Assembly (NCBI GenBank): GCA_035570055.1
Contig: DATMLM010000010.1
Coordinates: 16,926-80,925, forward strand
Reading direction: 5' to 3'
Length of the DNA: 64,000 bases
Source: DASRDS01 sp035570055
GTDB taxonomy: Bacteria; Gemmatimonadota; Gemmatimonadetes; Gemmatimonadales; Gemmatimonadaceae
Below the pieces are notes generated by a model. That model did not search any database, was not told the origin of the DNA, and saw nothing but the letters and a program-made list of their open reading frames with translations. The position numbers and the translations under genes were made by a program. Below, in pieces: positions 15,845 through 24,393 of this stretch (positions are counted from its first letter, which is position 1; every line of letters starts with the position of its first letter).

Positions 15845-16748
15845 GTACGTAGGACTCATCGTCCTCCTCGCCGTCGCCGTCGTGGCCCTCACGCCGGCGA
15901 CGGCGTACGCATGGACGCCCGGAACCCACGTGTTCCTCGGCGAGGCCGTCATGCGGTCCGTAAGCCTCCTACCGGCAGCGGTCGCTGACCTCCTCCGCGC
16001 ATTCCCGTACGACTTCCTTTACGGGTCGATCGCCGCCGACACGAGCATGGCCAAGAAGTACGCTCCAGTCGGCCGGCACTGCCATTCCTGGCACGTCGGA
16101 TTCGAGATCTACGACGCCGCGAACGACGGCCCCCTCCGCGCGTTCGGCCTCGGCTACCTGGCCCACCTCGCCGCCGACGTCGTCGCCCACAACTATTTCG
16201 TGCCGCGCCAGCTCGCGCTGACCTCGACCACGATCGGCCTCGGGCACAGCTACTGGGAGAGCCGGTTCGAGGGGCACCTGGGCGAACGCCCGGGCCACCG
16301 CGCGGTCGAGCTCCTCTTGCTGGACCACACGCGCTCCGATGAGCACCTCGATCGGATCCTGAGCCCGACGATCTTCAGCACACAGACCAATCGCCGAATT
16401 TTCCGCGGCATGGTCTACGTCACCGACACCGAGTCCTGGCAGCGGATCGTGCAACTCGTCTCCGAGAATAGCCGCTGGGATCTCGCGAACGACGACATCG
16501 CCGCCTACATCGCGCGCTCCTACGATTTCGTGATGGACCTGCTCCAGCGCCTCGATAGCTCGGAGCCGTACCTATTGGATCCGGCTGGCCACGAGCCGCT
16601 CCAACTCGCCAAGCGCGTCCGCCGCGCCGCGCTCCGCCGCGGCGGCGATGTGCATCTCGCCGAGGACGCCGAACGCCAGTTCGGCCTCCCGCCGACATCG
16701 CTGCGGTACGCCGCGACCCTCCCGGCTCCGCTCTACCTTCCGGGATGA
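15834..16748 (+). CDS. Zinc-dependent phospholipase C-like protein
   Basis: The 304-residue protein starts with a signal peptide (about residues 1-26, ending ATAYA). The mature chain begins WTPGTH, the N-terminal Trp/His pattern used as zinc ligands in zinc-dependent phospholipase C and S1/P1-type nucleases. Further His clusters are HCHSWHVG near residue 84 and GYLAHLAADVVAHNYF near 110, then SYWESRFEGHLG. These fit the tri-zinc fold. It is likely exported. It overlaps the following peptidase gene by 4 bases. The substrate cannot be read from sequence. Confidence 0.8.
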   Translation: MDYRYVGLIVLLAVAVVALTPATAYAWTPGTHVFLGEAVMRSVSLLPAAVADLLRAFPYDFLYGSIAADTSMAKKYAPVGRHCHSWHVGFEIYDAANDGPLRAFGLGYLAHLAADVVAHNYFVPRQLALTSTTIGLGHSYWESRFEGHLGERPGHRAVELLLLDHTRSDEHLDRILSPTIFSTQTNRRIFRGMVYVTDTESWQRIVQLVSENSRWDLANDDIAAYIARSYDFVMDLLQRLDSSEPYLLDPAGHEPLQLAKRVRRAALRRGGDVHLAEDAERQFGLPPTSLRYAATLPAPLYLPG

Positions 16749-18037
16749 CCCCCGGTACCCTGTTGGTGCTGTGCGCCCTGACCGCGTCCGCCCAGCTGCC
16801 GCCGATCCCTGACACGCCGGCGGGGCGGACGTTCGGCGCATGGCTGGCCGCGCTCAACAGCGGGGACCCCAACACGATCGCCGCGTACGTGCAAAAGTAC
16901 GCACCGGATCAGACGGTCGATGGGATCCTCCGCTTTCGCACGAGGAGCGACGGATTCGACGTCCAACGAATCGTTCGGAGCGAACGCGTGCACCTCGAGG
17001 TGCTCCTCGCGGGTCACCGCGGCCCTGCGGTGTTGGCGGTGCTCGACGTCAAAGACACTGATCCCGCCCGCGTGGCGCGGCTCGCGTTCCACCCGCTGCC
17101 ACCGGGCGCATCGCAGTCCGAGATCGACACGAGGATCGACGCGGCGACGCGCGCGCGGGTGATCGACAGCACCATCGTCGACCTCGACGAGTTCTACGTG
17201 ACGCCGGCCGTCGCGAAGCGCATGGTCGATGCGCTCCGCGCGGACCAGAAGCACGGGGACTACGACACGCTGAGCGACGGCGACGACTTCGCCGATCTGT
17301 TGACGTCGCATCTGCGGGATGTCAGTCATGACAAGCACGTGCGCCTGATGTTCAGCGCCGTCCCGTGGCCCCCGGGGTTTTTTGCCCCACCCGATACCGG
17401 GCTCCGTCGCAGGATGGAACAGAACAACTGCGCATTCGAGAAAGCGGAGATCCTGCCCGGCAACATCGGCTACCTCGAGCTCAACGCCTTCGGCCCGGCG
17501 GAAGTCTGCGCGCCGACCGCTACGGCGGCGATGAACTTCCTGGCCAACACCGGCGCGATCATCTTCGACCTGCGCCAGAACAACGGTGGCGATCCGGACA
17601 TGGTGCAGTTCATCTGCTCGTATCTGTTCGACCATCCGACGCGCTTGAGCGACATCTGGACGCGGAAGGACAGCTCGACGCAGCAGTACTGGACGCTCCC
17701 CTACGTGCCCGGTAAGAGTCTGGCTGGGAAGCCGGCCTACGTGTTGACCTCGAAGCAGACGTTCTCCGCCGGCGAGGCGTTCACGTACGACCTCAAGAAC
17801 TTGAAGCGCGCGACGATCGTCGGCGAGACCACGGGCGGCGGCGCGCACCCGGTCGACGCGCACCGCATCGGCAACCGGTTCGCGATCGCCGTGCCGTTCG
17901 CGACCGCCGTCAGTCCCATCACCCACACCAGCTGGGAAGGCACCGGCGTCGAGCCCGATGTGAAGGTGAGCGCCGACTCCGCGCTCGCCAGAGCGGAGAA
18001 GCTCGCCGCGGACACGCTCGAGCGTCTCCCGAAATAA
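16745..18037 (+). CDS. S41-family (IRBP/tail-specific protease-type) peptidase
   Basis: The 430-residue protein has a probable signal peptide (about 1-17), an N-terminal helical domain with NTF2-like character (FGAWLAALNSGDPNTIAAYV), and then a C-terminal S41 domain. The core strand NIGYLELNAFG, IIFDLRQNNGGDPDMV and KQTFSAGEAFTYDLKN (catalytic Ser in TFSAGE) are clear, with GETTGGGAHP after them. No PDZ domain is visible, as in retinoid-binding-protein-like S41 members. The stop lies 3 bases before the beta-lactamase start, so the two genes are probably cotranscribed. Confidence 0.87.
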   Translation: MTPGTLLVLCALTASAQLPPIPDTPAGRTFGAWLAALNSGDPNTIAAYVQKYAPDQTVDGILRFRTRSDGFDVQRIVRSERVHLEVLLAGHRGPAVLAVLDVKDTDPARVARLAFHPLPPGASQSEIDTRIDAATRARVIDSTIVDLDEFYVTPAVAKRMVDALRADQKHGDYDTLSDGDDFADLLTSHLRDVSHDKHVRLMFSAVPWPPGFFAPPDTGLRRRMEQNNCAFEKAEILPGNIGYLELNAFGPAEVCAPTATAAMNFLANTGAIIFDLRQNNGGDPDMVQFICSYLFDHPTRLSDIWTRKDSSTQQYWTLPYVPGKSLAGKPAYVLTSKQTFSAGEAFTYDLKNLKRATIVGETTGGGAHPVDAHRIGNRFAIAVPFATAVSPITHTSWEGTGVEPDVKVSADSALARAEKLAADTLERLPK

Positions 18038-18040
18038 CCG

Positions 18041-18886
18041 TTGTCCGATCGCCGCCTCTTTCTCGCCCACCTGACCGCCATCGCGCTGGGCGTCCGCCGC
18101 GCGATCCCCGGCGACAGCCTCGCCTCCATCGAGCAGCGCCTCGGCGGCCGCCTGGGCGTCGCGGTACTCGACACGCACACAGACCACACACGCGAGTACC
18201 ACGAGGGCGAGCGCTTTCCAATGTGCAGCACGTTCAAGCTGCTGGCGGCGACCGCCGTGCTGTCTCGCGTCGATGCGGGCCAGGAGCAACTCGACCGCCG
18301 CATCGCCTACAGCGAGAGCGATCTCCTCGAGTACGCGCCAGTCACACGCGCGCACGTCAGCGAGGGCAGCATGACGCTCGACGACCTCTGCGCCGCCGCC
18401 ATCGAGCAAAGCGACAACACCGCCGCCAACCTCATCCTCGGCACGCTCAGCGGCCCCTCGGCGATCACGGCCTACGTCCGCACGCTCGGCGACTCGGTCA
18501 CGCGCCTCGATCGGACCGAGCCGACATTGAATGACTGGCACCCCGGCGAGGAGCGCGACACGACGAGTCCCGCCGCCATCCTCGGCGACATGCGCGCGAT
18601 CCTGACGGGCAACGTCCTCTCTCCAACCTCACGCGACCGCCTCACGTCATGGCTCGTCGCATCCACCCGCGGGCTGGCACGAATCCGCGCTGGCCTCCCG
18701 AGCGGCTGGCGGGCCGGCGACAAGATTGGCACGGGCCGAGGCGTGAGCGGCGACCTCGCCATCGCCTGGCCACCGGGTCGCCGTCCTCTCCTCTTCGCCA
18801 CGTACGTGGTCGCGCCGAATGCGACCGACGCCCAACGCGATGCCGCCTACGCCGATGTCGCGCGCTTCGCGACTGGCACGGTCTAG
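18041..18886 (+). CDS. bla: Class A beta-lactamase with Tat-type signal
   Basis: Class A beta-lactamases open the beta-lactam ring by a serine mechanism. The 281-residue protein starts with TTG and has SDRRLFL in the signal region, matching a twin-arginine motif. Motifs in order: CSTFK (Ser70, Lys73, with Cys69), SDN (Ser130), RTEPTLN (omega loop, Glu166, Asn170), and GDKIGTG. The last motif should be K-T/S-G, but Ile replaces the Thr. All other catalytic residues are in place, so activity is plausible but the specificity may differ. It sits 3 bases after an S41 peptidase. Confidence 0.9.
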   Translation: MSDRRLFLAHLTAIALGVRRAIPGDSLASIEQRLGGRLGVAVLDTHTDHTREYHEGERFPMCSTFKLLAATAVLSRVDAGQEQLDRRIAYSESDLLEYAPVTRAHVSEGSMTLDDLCAAAIEQSDNTAANLILGTLSGPSAITAYVRTLGDSVTRLDRTEPTLNDWHPGEERDTTSPAAILGDMRAILTGNVLSPTSRDRLTSWLVASTRGLARIRAGLPSGWRAGDKIGTGRGVSGDLAIAWPPGRRPLLFATYVVAPNATDAQRDAAYADVARFATGTV

Positions 18887-18963
18887 CGACGCGATCGCTG
18901 CACGATGGTCGAGTCTCACTGACTATCGCTCGCTGTTCCCGGACTGGCCGCGCACTATTCGGC

Positions 18964-19374
18964 ATGCTGCTCGCCGCCTTGCTCCTCGCCGTATCGCCAT
19001 GTCAGGCCCACCAGCTGTCTGACCAGCACATGGACGCCGCCACTGTGCGGCGCGTCGACAGCGCGTGGAGCGTCGCTTTTGTCCGCGCCGACACCGCGTT
19101 CCTGCGCTGCCTCCTCACGAGCGACTACGTGGGGTACTCACGCACGGGCGTGGTCGCCGACCGCGCCGCGGAGCTCGCCAAGTCGCTCCGCAGCGGAGAT
19201 CCCAACAAGCCCCTGCCCGAATTCCCACCATCGGCCACCGTGGAATTTCACGGCGCCTCCGTCGTCGTCACGGGCATCTACAAGGGCGTCCGCTGGATCG
19301 ATGTCTACCGCTTCGAGGGTGGCACCTGGCACGCCTGGATGTCAGCCGACCAACCCATCCCGGGCTCCAACTAG
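18964..19374 (+). CDS. Secreted NTF2-like (DUF4440/SnoaL-type) protein
   Basis: The 136-residue protein has a short signal peptide (MLLAALLLAVSPCQA) and an NTF2-like fold. The pattern includes VDSAWSVAFVRADTAFLRCL, LTSDYVGYSRTGVVADRA and the closing strands VTGIYKGVRWIDVYRFEGG and TWHAWM. DUF4440-type domains are found in enzymes and in ligand-binding proteins, so no reaction can be assigned. The ATG is the first one giving a signal peptide; the 77-base gap after the beta-lactamase makes cotranscription likely. No other function is visible. Confidence 0.78.
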   Translation: MLLAALLLAVSPCQAHQLSDQHMDAATVRRVDSAWSVAFVRADTAFLRCLLTSDYVGYSRTGVVADRAAELAKSLRSGDPNKPLPEFPPSATVEFHGASVVVTGIYKGVRWIDVYRFEGGTWHAWMSADQPIPGSN

Positions 19375-19389
19375 CAGCGCGGAACGGTA

Positions 19390-19439
19390 TTGACATCGCC
19401 AGTCGTATCATGTTATATAATGCACTTGTTATATAACAT
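19390..19439 (+). promoter_or_regulatory. Promoter and palindromic operator of the ArsR-SRPBCC operon
   Basis: TTGACA (19390-19395) is followed 17 bases later by TTATAT (19413-19418). A perfect inverted repeat with 11-base arms, ATGTTATATAA (19410-19420) and TTATATAACAT (19429-19439), covers the -10 region. This is where an ArsR dimer would bind to repress its own gene. AT-rich arms stand out against the GC-rich surroundings. Confidence 0.82.
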
Positions 19440-19446
19440 GACATTT

Positions 19447-19800
19447 ATGAAGCTTTCAGAACAACTCGACGCAACATTCTCCGCCCTTTCCGACCCGACG
19501 AGACGCGCCATCCTGGCGCGACTCGCTGCGGGTGAAGCGACGGTTTTGGAATTGGCCGAGCCGTTTGCGATGACGCAGCCCGCCATCTCGCGACACCTGA
19601 AGGTCTTGGAGCGAGCAGGATTGATCTCGCAGCGGCAAGACGCGCAGCGGCGGCCGCGCCGAGTCGAATTGCGCCCGATCGTTGAAGCCACTCACTGGCT
19701 AGAACGCTATCGACAAACCTTGGAAGCGAACTTTCAACGCCTCGACGTGCTGTTGAAGGAAATGCAAGCTCAGGAGAAAAAACATGGCCGCACAAAATGA
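19447..19800 (+). CDS. ArsR-family winged-helix transcriptional regulator
   Basis: The 117-residue protein has the typical ArsR HTH: ATFSALSDPTRRAILARL, then VLELAEPFAMTQPAISRHLK as the recognition helix, and RAGLISQRQDAQRRPRRVEL as the wing. No metal-binding Cys pair (ELCVC) is present, so it is probably not a metal sensor. It is of the group paired with SRPBCC/AHSA1 proteins. ATG 19447 is preferred over ATG 19438, which lies inside the operator. It overlaps the next gene by 17 bases. It probably represses itself and the two SRPBCC genes. Confidence 0.92.
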   Translation: MKLSEQLDATFSALSDPTRRAILARLAAGEATVLELAEPFAMTQPAISRHLKVLERAGLISQRQDAQRRPRRVELRPIVEATHWLERYRQTLEANFQRLDVLLKEMQAQEKKHGRTK

Positions 19801-20272
19801 GCATGGACTAAAGCTCACCACCCGCGGCGACCGGGAGATCGTCCTGACTCGCGTCTTCCAAGCGCCCAGGAGCCTTGTCTTCAAAGCCATGACAACTCCC
19901 GAGTTGGTGAAGCGTTGGTTGGTCGGCCCTCCCGGCTGGTCGATGGTGAATTGCGAGATCGACCTGAAAGTCGGCGGCGTCTTCCGTTATGAGTGGTGCC
20001 ATGCTGACGGCACGAACATGGGGATGCATGGCGTCTATCGCGAGATTGTTCCGTCCGAGCGCATCGTCAACACGGAGTCCTTCGATCTCGGGTGTGAGCC
20101 TCAATCAGGAGAACAGATCGCGACCGCCTCGCTCAGCGAGGACCACGGTCAAACGACACTCAGAAGCGTTGTGCTGTATCCCTCGCGAGAGGCCCGCGAT
20201 GCCACCATTGCCTCGGGCATGGAGCATGGCCTTGCCGCTAGCTACGACGGTCTGGCAAAGCTGCTCACATGA
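19784..20272 (+). CDS. SRPBCC/AHSA1-domain protein
   Basis: The 162-residue protein matches the AHSA1 (activator of Hsp90 ATPase homologue 1-like) family of the SRPBCC fold, a helix-grip lipid/ligand-binding pocket. The signature IVLTRVFQAPRSLVFKAMTT, KRWLVGPPGWSM and GGVFRYEW are present. The C-terminal part contains TLRSVVLYPSREARDATI and GLAASYDGLAKLL. It is translated from an ATG preceded by AGGAGA inside arsR. Genes of this pairing are often called toxin-antitoxin or dye/xenobiotic response, but no substrate is known here. Confidence 0.88.
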   Translation: MAAQNEHGLKLTTRGDREIVLTRVFQAPRSLVFKAMTTPELVKRWLVGPPGWSMVNCEIDLKVGGVFRYEWCHADGTNMGMHGVYREIVPSERIVNTESFDLGCEPQSGEQIATASLSEDHGQTTLRSVVLYPSREARDATIASGMEHGLAASYDGLAKLLT

Positions 20273-20805
20273 TCTACAAGATCTTCGCCGGCGCTGTGTC
20301 GGCACTCGCCGTACTTATCTTTGTTGCCCTCAGGGTCAACACGACCGGTTCCTTTGAGCGAACCTTCAACGCTCCCTCCGATAAACTGTGGCGGGTCTGG
20401 AATGATCCTGACCTCATCAAGCAGTGGTGGGGCACCAAGGATTTTGTCGCGCCGAGCATCAGGAACGACCCACGAGTAGGCGGGACCTATCTCTGGTCAA
20501 TGAAGTCCCCGAAGGGGGAAATGTTTTGGAACACCGGCGTCTATACGGAGCTCGTTCCGAATCGCAGAATCGTGTCCACGAGCTCGTTTTCCGATGCGAC
20601 CGGCAGAGCAATTCCGGGCTCGCAAGCACCAGTTCCTGGTCATTGGCCGAACGAAATTATCGTGACGACCGAGTTCACTGAATCGGGCGGGAAAACAAAG
20701 GTCACGGTAACGGAAGCGGGGATTCCGCTCTTCGTGAAATTCTTATCCAAAATTGCCTGGCATCAGCAGTTCGACAAAATCGAACCCCTGCTCGAGAACC
20801 GCTAG
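20269..20805 (+). CDS. SRPBCC-domain protein with N-terminal membrane segment
   Basis: The 178-residue protein has a hydrophobic N-terminus (about residues 4-23), then an SRPBCC domain: TGSFERTFNAPSDKLWRVWN, IKQWWGTKDFVAPSI, GGTYLWSMKSPKGEMFWNTG, NEIIVTTEFTESGGKTKVTV. It resembles the upstream protein in fold but not closely in sequence. It may be membrane-anchored. It overlaps its upstream neighbour by 4 bases, completing the three-gene operon. It is convergent with the PD40 gene, sharing the palindromic CTAG stop region (20802-20805). Confidence 0.83.
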   Translation: MIYKIFAGAVSALAVLIFVALRVNTTGSFERTFNAPSDKLWRVWNDPDLIKQWWGTKDFVAPSIRNDPRVGGTYLWSMKSPKGEMFWNTGVYTELVPNRRIVSTSSFSDATGRAIPGSQAPVPGHWPNEIIVTTEFTESGGKTKVTVTEAGIPLFVKFLSKIAWHQQFDKIEPLLENR

Positions 20806-21695
20806 CTGCGCGGGATGGCCGCCGGCATCAACCAGACGTTGGTCGTCTCGGTGATGGGCTGGTCGAGCGGCTCGTTCGCATGCGGGAACATGACGAGCAC
20901 GGAGCGGTCGCTCGTGAAGTACAACATGTGCTGACCCGGGTCGAGGCGCGGCTCGTTGTCATCGACACCGAGCGCGTCGTTTCCCGTGAATTGCAGGGGC
21001 ACGACCGGCCCCCAAGCGTCGCCGCGCCTGACGGACACGTAGAGATGCTCGTGCGGATCGTCGACCGCCGCGCGGCCTGAGCTCGCGAACACGATATACG
21101 ACTGATCGGGCGCGATCTCGGGATCGACATCGTTCGTGCTATCGTGGCTGAACGGCAGGGGCGCCGCGGGCTGGTATGCTCCCGCGTCGTAGGCCGAGCG
21201 CCAGAGGCGCATGGTGCGACTCTCTTCGGTCTTCGTGATGACGAAGAAGTAGATGCTGCCGTCGGCCGCGACGCTCGGTCGCCAGACCGACGTGCCGATA
21301 TTCACGGCATCCGGGAGGCGCTCGGGCGCGCTCCACCCCAGACCGTCGCGGGTCACGCGCCAGAGGTTCGCGACGTGGTCGCGCACCGACACATACACCA
21401 GGAACGAGCCGTCCGGCGCGAGCGCCGGTTGCTGCTCGGGGTAGTGGCCGGAGAACGACGCGGGCCGGGGCTCCGACCAGGCGCCGTTGGCGCGATCGGA
21501 TTCCATGATCACGCTCGACGAGTCGGTCGTCCGCGTGAAGAACATGGTATCGCCGCGCGGCGTGAACGTCGGAGAGGCGGCATTGCCGACGCTCGAGACG
21601 ACCCCGGGCGCGAACAGCGTTGGCGCTGATCGATTCCCTTGGCCGAATGCGGTCGACAACGCTACCACGGCGCCCAGCACTCCGAGTCGGATCAC
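20802..21695 (-). CDS. PD40/TolB-like beta-propeller protein
   Basis: The 297-residue protein from GTG 21695 (GTGA overlap with the gatB stop) has a hydrophobic signal (VIRLGVLGAVVALSTAFGQG). At least four WD40-like PD40 repeats follow, each ending in a motif such as SPTFTPRGDTMFFTR, QPALAPDGSFLVYVS, RPSVAADGSIYFFV, DPEIAPDQSYIVFAS and EPRLDPGQHMLYFTS. These are TolB-type propeller blades. It is probably periplasmic. The signal directly follows the gatB stop. A similar protein is encoded at 36328-37227, and the family is multicopy. No enzymatic residues are visible. Confidence 0.82.
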   Translation of the reverse strand: MIRLGVLGAVVALSTAFGQGNRSAPTLFAPGVVSSVGNAASPTFTPRGDTMFFTRTTDSSSVIMESDRANGAWSEPRPASFSGHYPEQQPALAPDGSFLVYVSVRDHVANLWRVTRDGLGWSAPERLPDAVNIGTSVWRPSVAADGSIYFFVITKTEESRTMRLWRSAYDAGAYQPAAPLPFSHDSTNDVDPEIAPDQSYIVFASSGRAAVDDPHEHLYVSVRRGDAWGPVVPLQFTGNDALGVDDNEPRLDPGQHMLYFTSDRSVLVMFPHANEPLDQPITETTNVWLMPAAIPRS

Positions 21696-23095
21696 ACCCC
21701 TCCAGCGAGCAGTTGATTCACGCGTTGCGGGTCGGCCTTCCCTTTCGACTTCTTCATCACTAGACCGACAAGCACCTTCTGGAGTTTCGTCTCCCCGGCC
21801 TGAAATCGCGTCCATTCGGTGGGATTCTCCGTCCTCACCTCGGCGATCCACTGCTCGAGCGCCGCGTCGTCGCTGACTTTACGCAACCCCTCGCGATCGG
21901 CGATCTGCCCGGCGCCCTCCCCTGTCGCAATCATCTTCTCGAAGATCGTCCGGGCTGCCGTATGCGACACCGCCCCATCGCCCACGAGGCCCAGCAGCTC
22001 GGCCAGCGCCTTGGGCCGCACCGGAAACGTTTGTATCGCCACTCCGCCGGCGCGCAACGCCGCGAGCAGCTCACCGCGCACCCAGTTGGCGGAGGTCTTG
22101 GCATTCCCGGACGCCTTCGCGGTCTCCTCGAAATACGCCGCCAGCGGGATATCGGCGACGAGCTCGTCGATCTCCTGATCGCCTAGCCCGTATTGCTCCC
22201 GGAAGCGTGCCCGGCGCGCGTCGGGCAGCTCGGGGAGCGCTCGCCGGATCTGCTCGACATAGGCGTCCGTGAGCACGAGTGGCGGAAGATCCGGCTCGGG
22301 GAAGTAGCGGTAGTCGTGACTCTCCTCTTTCGACCGCGCCGGGCGTACCTCGCCCTTGGCCCCATCCCAGAGCATGGTCTGCTGCACCACGCGGCCGCCG
22401 GTCTCCAACACCACGACTTGCCGCGCGAACTCGGCCTCGAGCGCCTTCTCGACGCCCGAGAACGTGTTCATGTTCTTGACCTCGGTCTTCGTGCCGAACT
22501 TCGTCTCTCCCGCGCGCCGCGCCGAGACGTTCGCGTCGACGCGGAGGCTCCCCTTCTCCATGTCGACATCGCTCACGTCGACATACTCCAGCACTTGCTT
22601 GAGCGTCTGCAGATATCGCCGGGCTTCTTGCGCCGACCGGATGTCCGGCTCGCTCACGATCTCGATCAACGGGACGCCCGCGCGGTTCAAGTCGATCGCG
22701 GTCGCTCCGGTATAGCGATCATGAATCGACTTCCCCGCGTCTTCTTCCATGTGCACGCGGGTGATCCCAACACCGGCCAATCTCCCACCAGTCGCCAGCG
22801 GGCGATCATACTGCGAGATCTGATACCCTTTGGGGAGGTCCGGATAGAAGTAATTCTTCCTCGCAAAGATCGACGTGCCGTGCACGTTGCACCCGAGCGC
22901 CAGGGCGGCCCGCACCGCGAGCTCCACGGCATGCGCGTTCAGGACCGGCAGCGCCCCAGGCAGCGCCAAGCAGATGGGGCACGTATTGACGTTCGGCTCG
23001 GCGCCGAACGTCGTCGGCGAGTTGCAGAACGCCTTCGTCCGGGTCTTGAGCTGGACGTGCACTTCCAGCCCGACCACCATCTCATAGTCGCTCAT
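21692..23095 (-). CDS. gatB: Aspartyl/glutamyl-tRNA amidotransferase subunit B
   Basis: GatB, within GatCAB, activates Glu-tRNA(Gln) or Asp-tRNA(Asn) for amidation. The 467-residue protein opens YEMVVGLEVHVQLKT, has the zinc-linked region FCNSPTTFGAEPNVNTCPIC, KNYFYPDLPKGYQISQ, IHMEEDAGKS-like VHMEEDAGKSIHD, and EIVSEPDIRS. The C-terminal YqeY-like tail (KIYETGEGAGQI-like) is complete. It overlaps gatA by 4 bases. The C-terminus ends in VNQLLAGGV with the stop overlapping the PD40 start. Confidence 0.95.
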   Translation of the reverse strand: MSDYEMVVGLEVHVQLKTRTKAFCNSPTTFGAEPNVNTCPICLALPGALPVLNAHAVELAVRAALALGCNVHGTSIFARKNYFYPDLPKGYQISQYDRPLATGGRLAGVGITRVHMEEDAGKSIHDRYTGATAIDLNRAGVPLIEIVSEPDIRSAQEARRYLQTLKQVLEYVDVSDVDMEKGSLRVDANVSARRAGETKFGTKTEVKNMNTFSGVEKALEAEFARQVVVLETGGRVVQQTMLWDGAKGEVRPARSKEESHDYRYFPEPDLPPLVLTDAYVEQIRRALPELPDARRARFREQYGLGDQEIDELVADIPLAAYFEETAKASGNAKTSANWVRGELLAALRAGGVAIQTFPVRPKALAELLGLVGDGAVSHTAARTIFEKMIATGEGAGQIADREGLRKVSDDAALEQWIAEVRTENPTEWTRFQAGETKLQKVLVGLVMKKSKGKADPQRVNQLLAGGV

Positions 23096-24393
23096 AACCG
23101 TTCCACCGCGTATGCCGCCGCGAACATCGCCTGCTCGTCAAAATGCGGCGCGATGATCTGTCCCCCGATCGGCAGTCCGTTGACGGTCCCGATCGGCACC
23201 GAGATCGCCGGGTTCCCAGCGAGATTCGCCGTGCACGTGAAGATGTCGTTCAAGTACATCTCGTACGGATCCGACACCGCGCCGATCTTGAACGCGGGCG
23301 TCGGAGTCGTTGGCGTAAAGAGGACGTCGACGCCGCTGTTGAACACGTTGTGGAAGTCTTGGGTGATCAGCGCTCGTACTTGCTGGGCTTTCTTGTAGTA
23401 CGCGTCGTAATATCCGGCCGAGAGCACATACGTCCCGAGCAAGATCCGCCGGGTGACCTCGGCTCCAAACCCTTTCGAGCGCGTCGCCTCATACATCGCA
23501 GTGAGCCCGTCGCCGGTCACGCGGAGCCCATATCGCACTCCATCGAACCGGGCCAGGTTCGACGACGCCTCGGCAGGTGCGATGATGTAATAGACGGGAA
23601 TCGCCAAGCCGGAATGAGGCAGGGACACGTCCCTAATGGTGGCCCCTTGCGCCCTCAACCCTTCCAGCACCTCGTCGCAGCGCGTGCGAATCGCCGGATC
23701 CAATTCGGGCGGAAAGTATTCGCGCGGCCGCCCGATAGTCAGCGTAGACACTGGCCGCGCAGCGGCCGTGCGATATTCCGGCACGGGGATGTCAGCCGAA
23801 GTCGCATCCATCGGATCGCGCCCAGCAATGATCTGCATTGCCAGCGCCGAGTCGTCCACGGTTCGCCCGAACACCCCGACTTGATCGAGCGACGACGCAA
23901 AGGCCACGAGCCCGAACCGGCTGACGCGCCCATACGTTGGCTTGACGCCGACGACACCGCAGAACGCCGCGGGCTGCCGCACGGATCCCCCGGTCTCCGA
24001 GCCGAGCGCGATCGGCACGACGCCAACAGCAACCGCGGCGGCCGAACCGCCAGATGACCCGCCCGGCACGCGCGTAGGATCGACGGGGTTCCGTGCAGGT
24101 CCGAACGCGCTGTGCTCGGTCGACGATCCCATCGCGAACTCGTCCATGTTCGTCTTGCACGCAACGACCGCCCCAGCCGCGCGCAACCTCGACACGACTG
24201 TGGCTTCATATGGGCTTATATAGCCTGCCAGAATACGCGACCCGCATGATGTCGGCATGCTCAACGTCGCGATGTTGTCCTTGATCGCGACCGGGATGTC
24301 GTGGAGCGGCCCGTGGTCGACCGACGGCCGCGCTACGGGATCCTCGGCCAGAATGATGTTGAGCCCGGCGGCCCGCCCAAAGTCCGCTTTCAT
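23092..24393 (-). CDS. gatA: Aspartyl/glutamyl-tRNA amidotransferase subunit A, short N-terminus
   Basis: GatA is the amidase that releases ammonia from glutamine and passes it to GatB. The 433-residue protein carries the amidase signature: IPVAIKDNIATL (catalytic Lys), GGSSGGSAAAVAVG and LGSETGGSVRQPAAFCG (cis-Ser and nucleophile Ser), with GIEYVPAEA-like YYIIAPAEASSNLARFDG later. Normal GatA has about 480-490 residues. Here roughly 50 residues before the amidase core, the N-terminal helices, are missing. The ATG overlaps the gatC stop (ATGA), so no in-frame extension is available. Confidence 0.92.
   Translation of the reverse strand: MKADFGRAAGLNIILAEDPVARPSVDHGPLHDIPVAIKDNIATLSMPTSCGSRILAGYISPYEATVVSRLRAAGAVVACKTNMDEFAMGSSTEHSAFGPARNPVDPTRVPGGSSGGSAAAVAVGVVPIALGSETGGSVRQPAAFCGVVGVKPTYGRVSRFGLVAFASSLDQVGVFGRTVDDSALAMQIIAGRDPMDATSADIPVPEYRTAAARPVSTLTIGRPREYFPPELDPAIRTRCDEVLEGLRAQGATIRDVSLPHSGLAIPVYYIIAPAEASSNLARFDGVRYGLRVTGDGLTAMYEATRSKGFGAEVTRRILLGTYVLSAGYYDAYYKKAQQVRALITQDFHNVFNSGVDVLFTPTTPTPAFKIGAVSDPYEMYLNDIFTCTANLAGNPAISVPIGTVNGLPIGGQIIAPHFDEQAMFAAAYAVERL

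Noticed and set aside
16733..18541. A 602-codon minus-strand frame over the S41 peptidase and beta-lactamase
   Set aside because: Both genes on the plus strand have intact catalytic motifs; the antisense frame is shadow.
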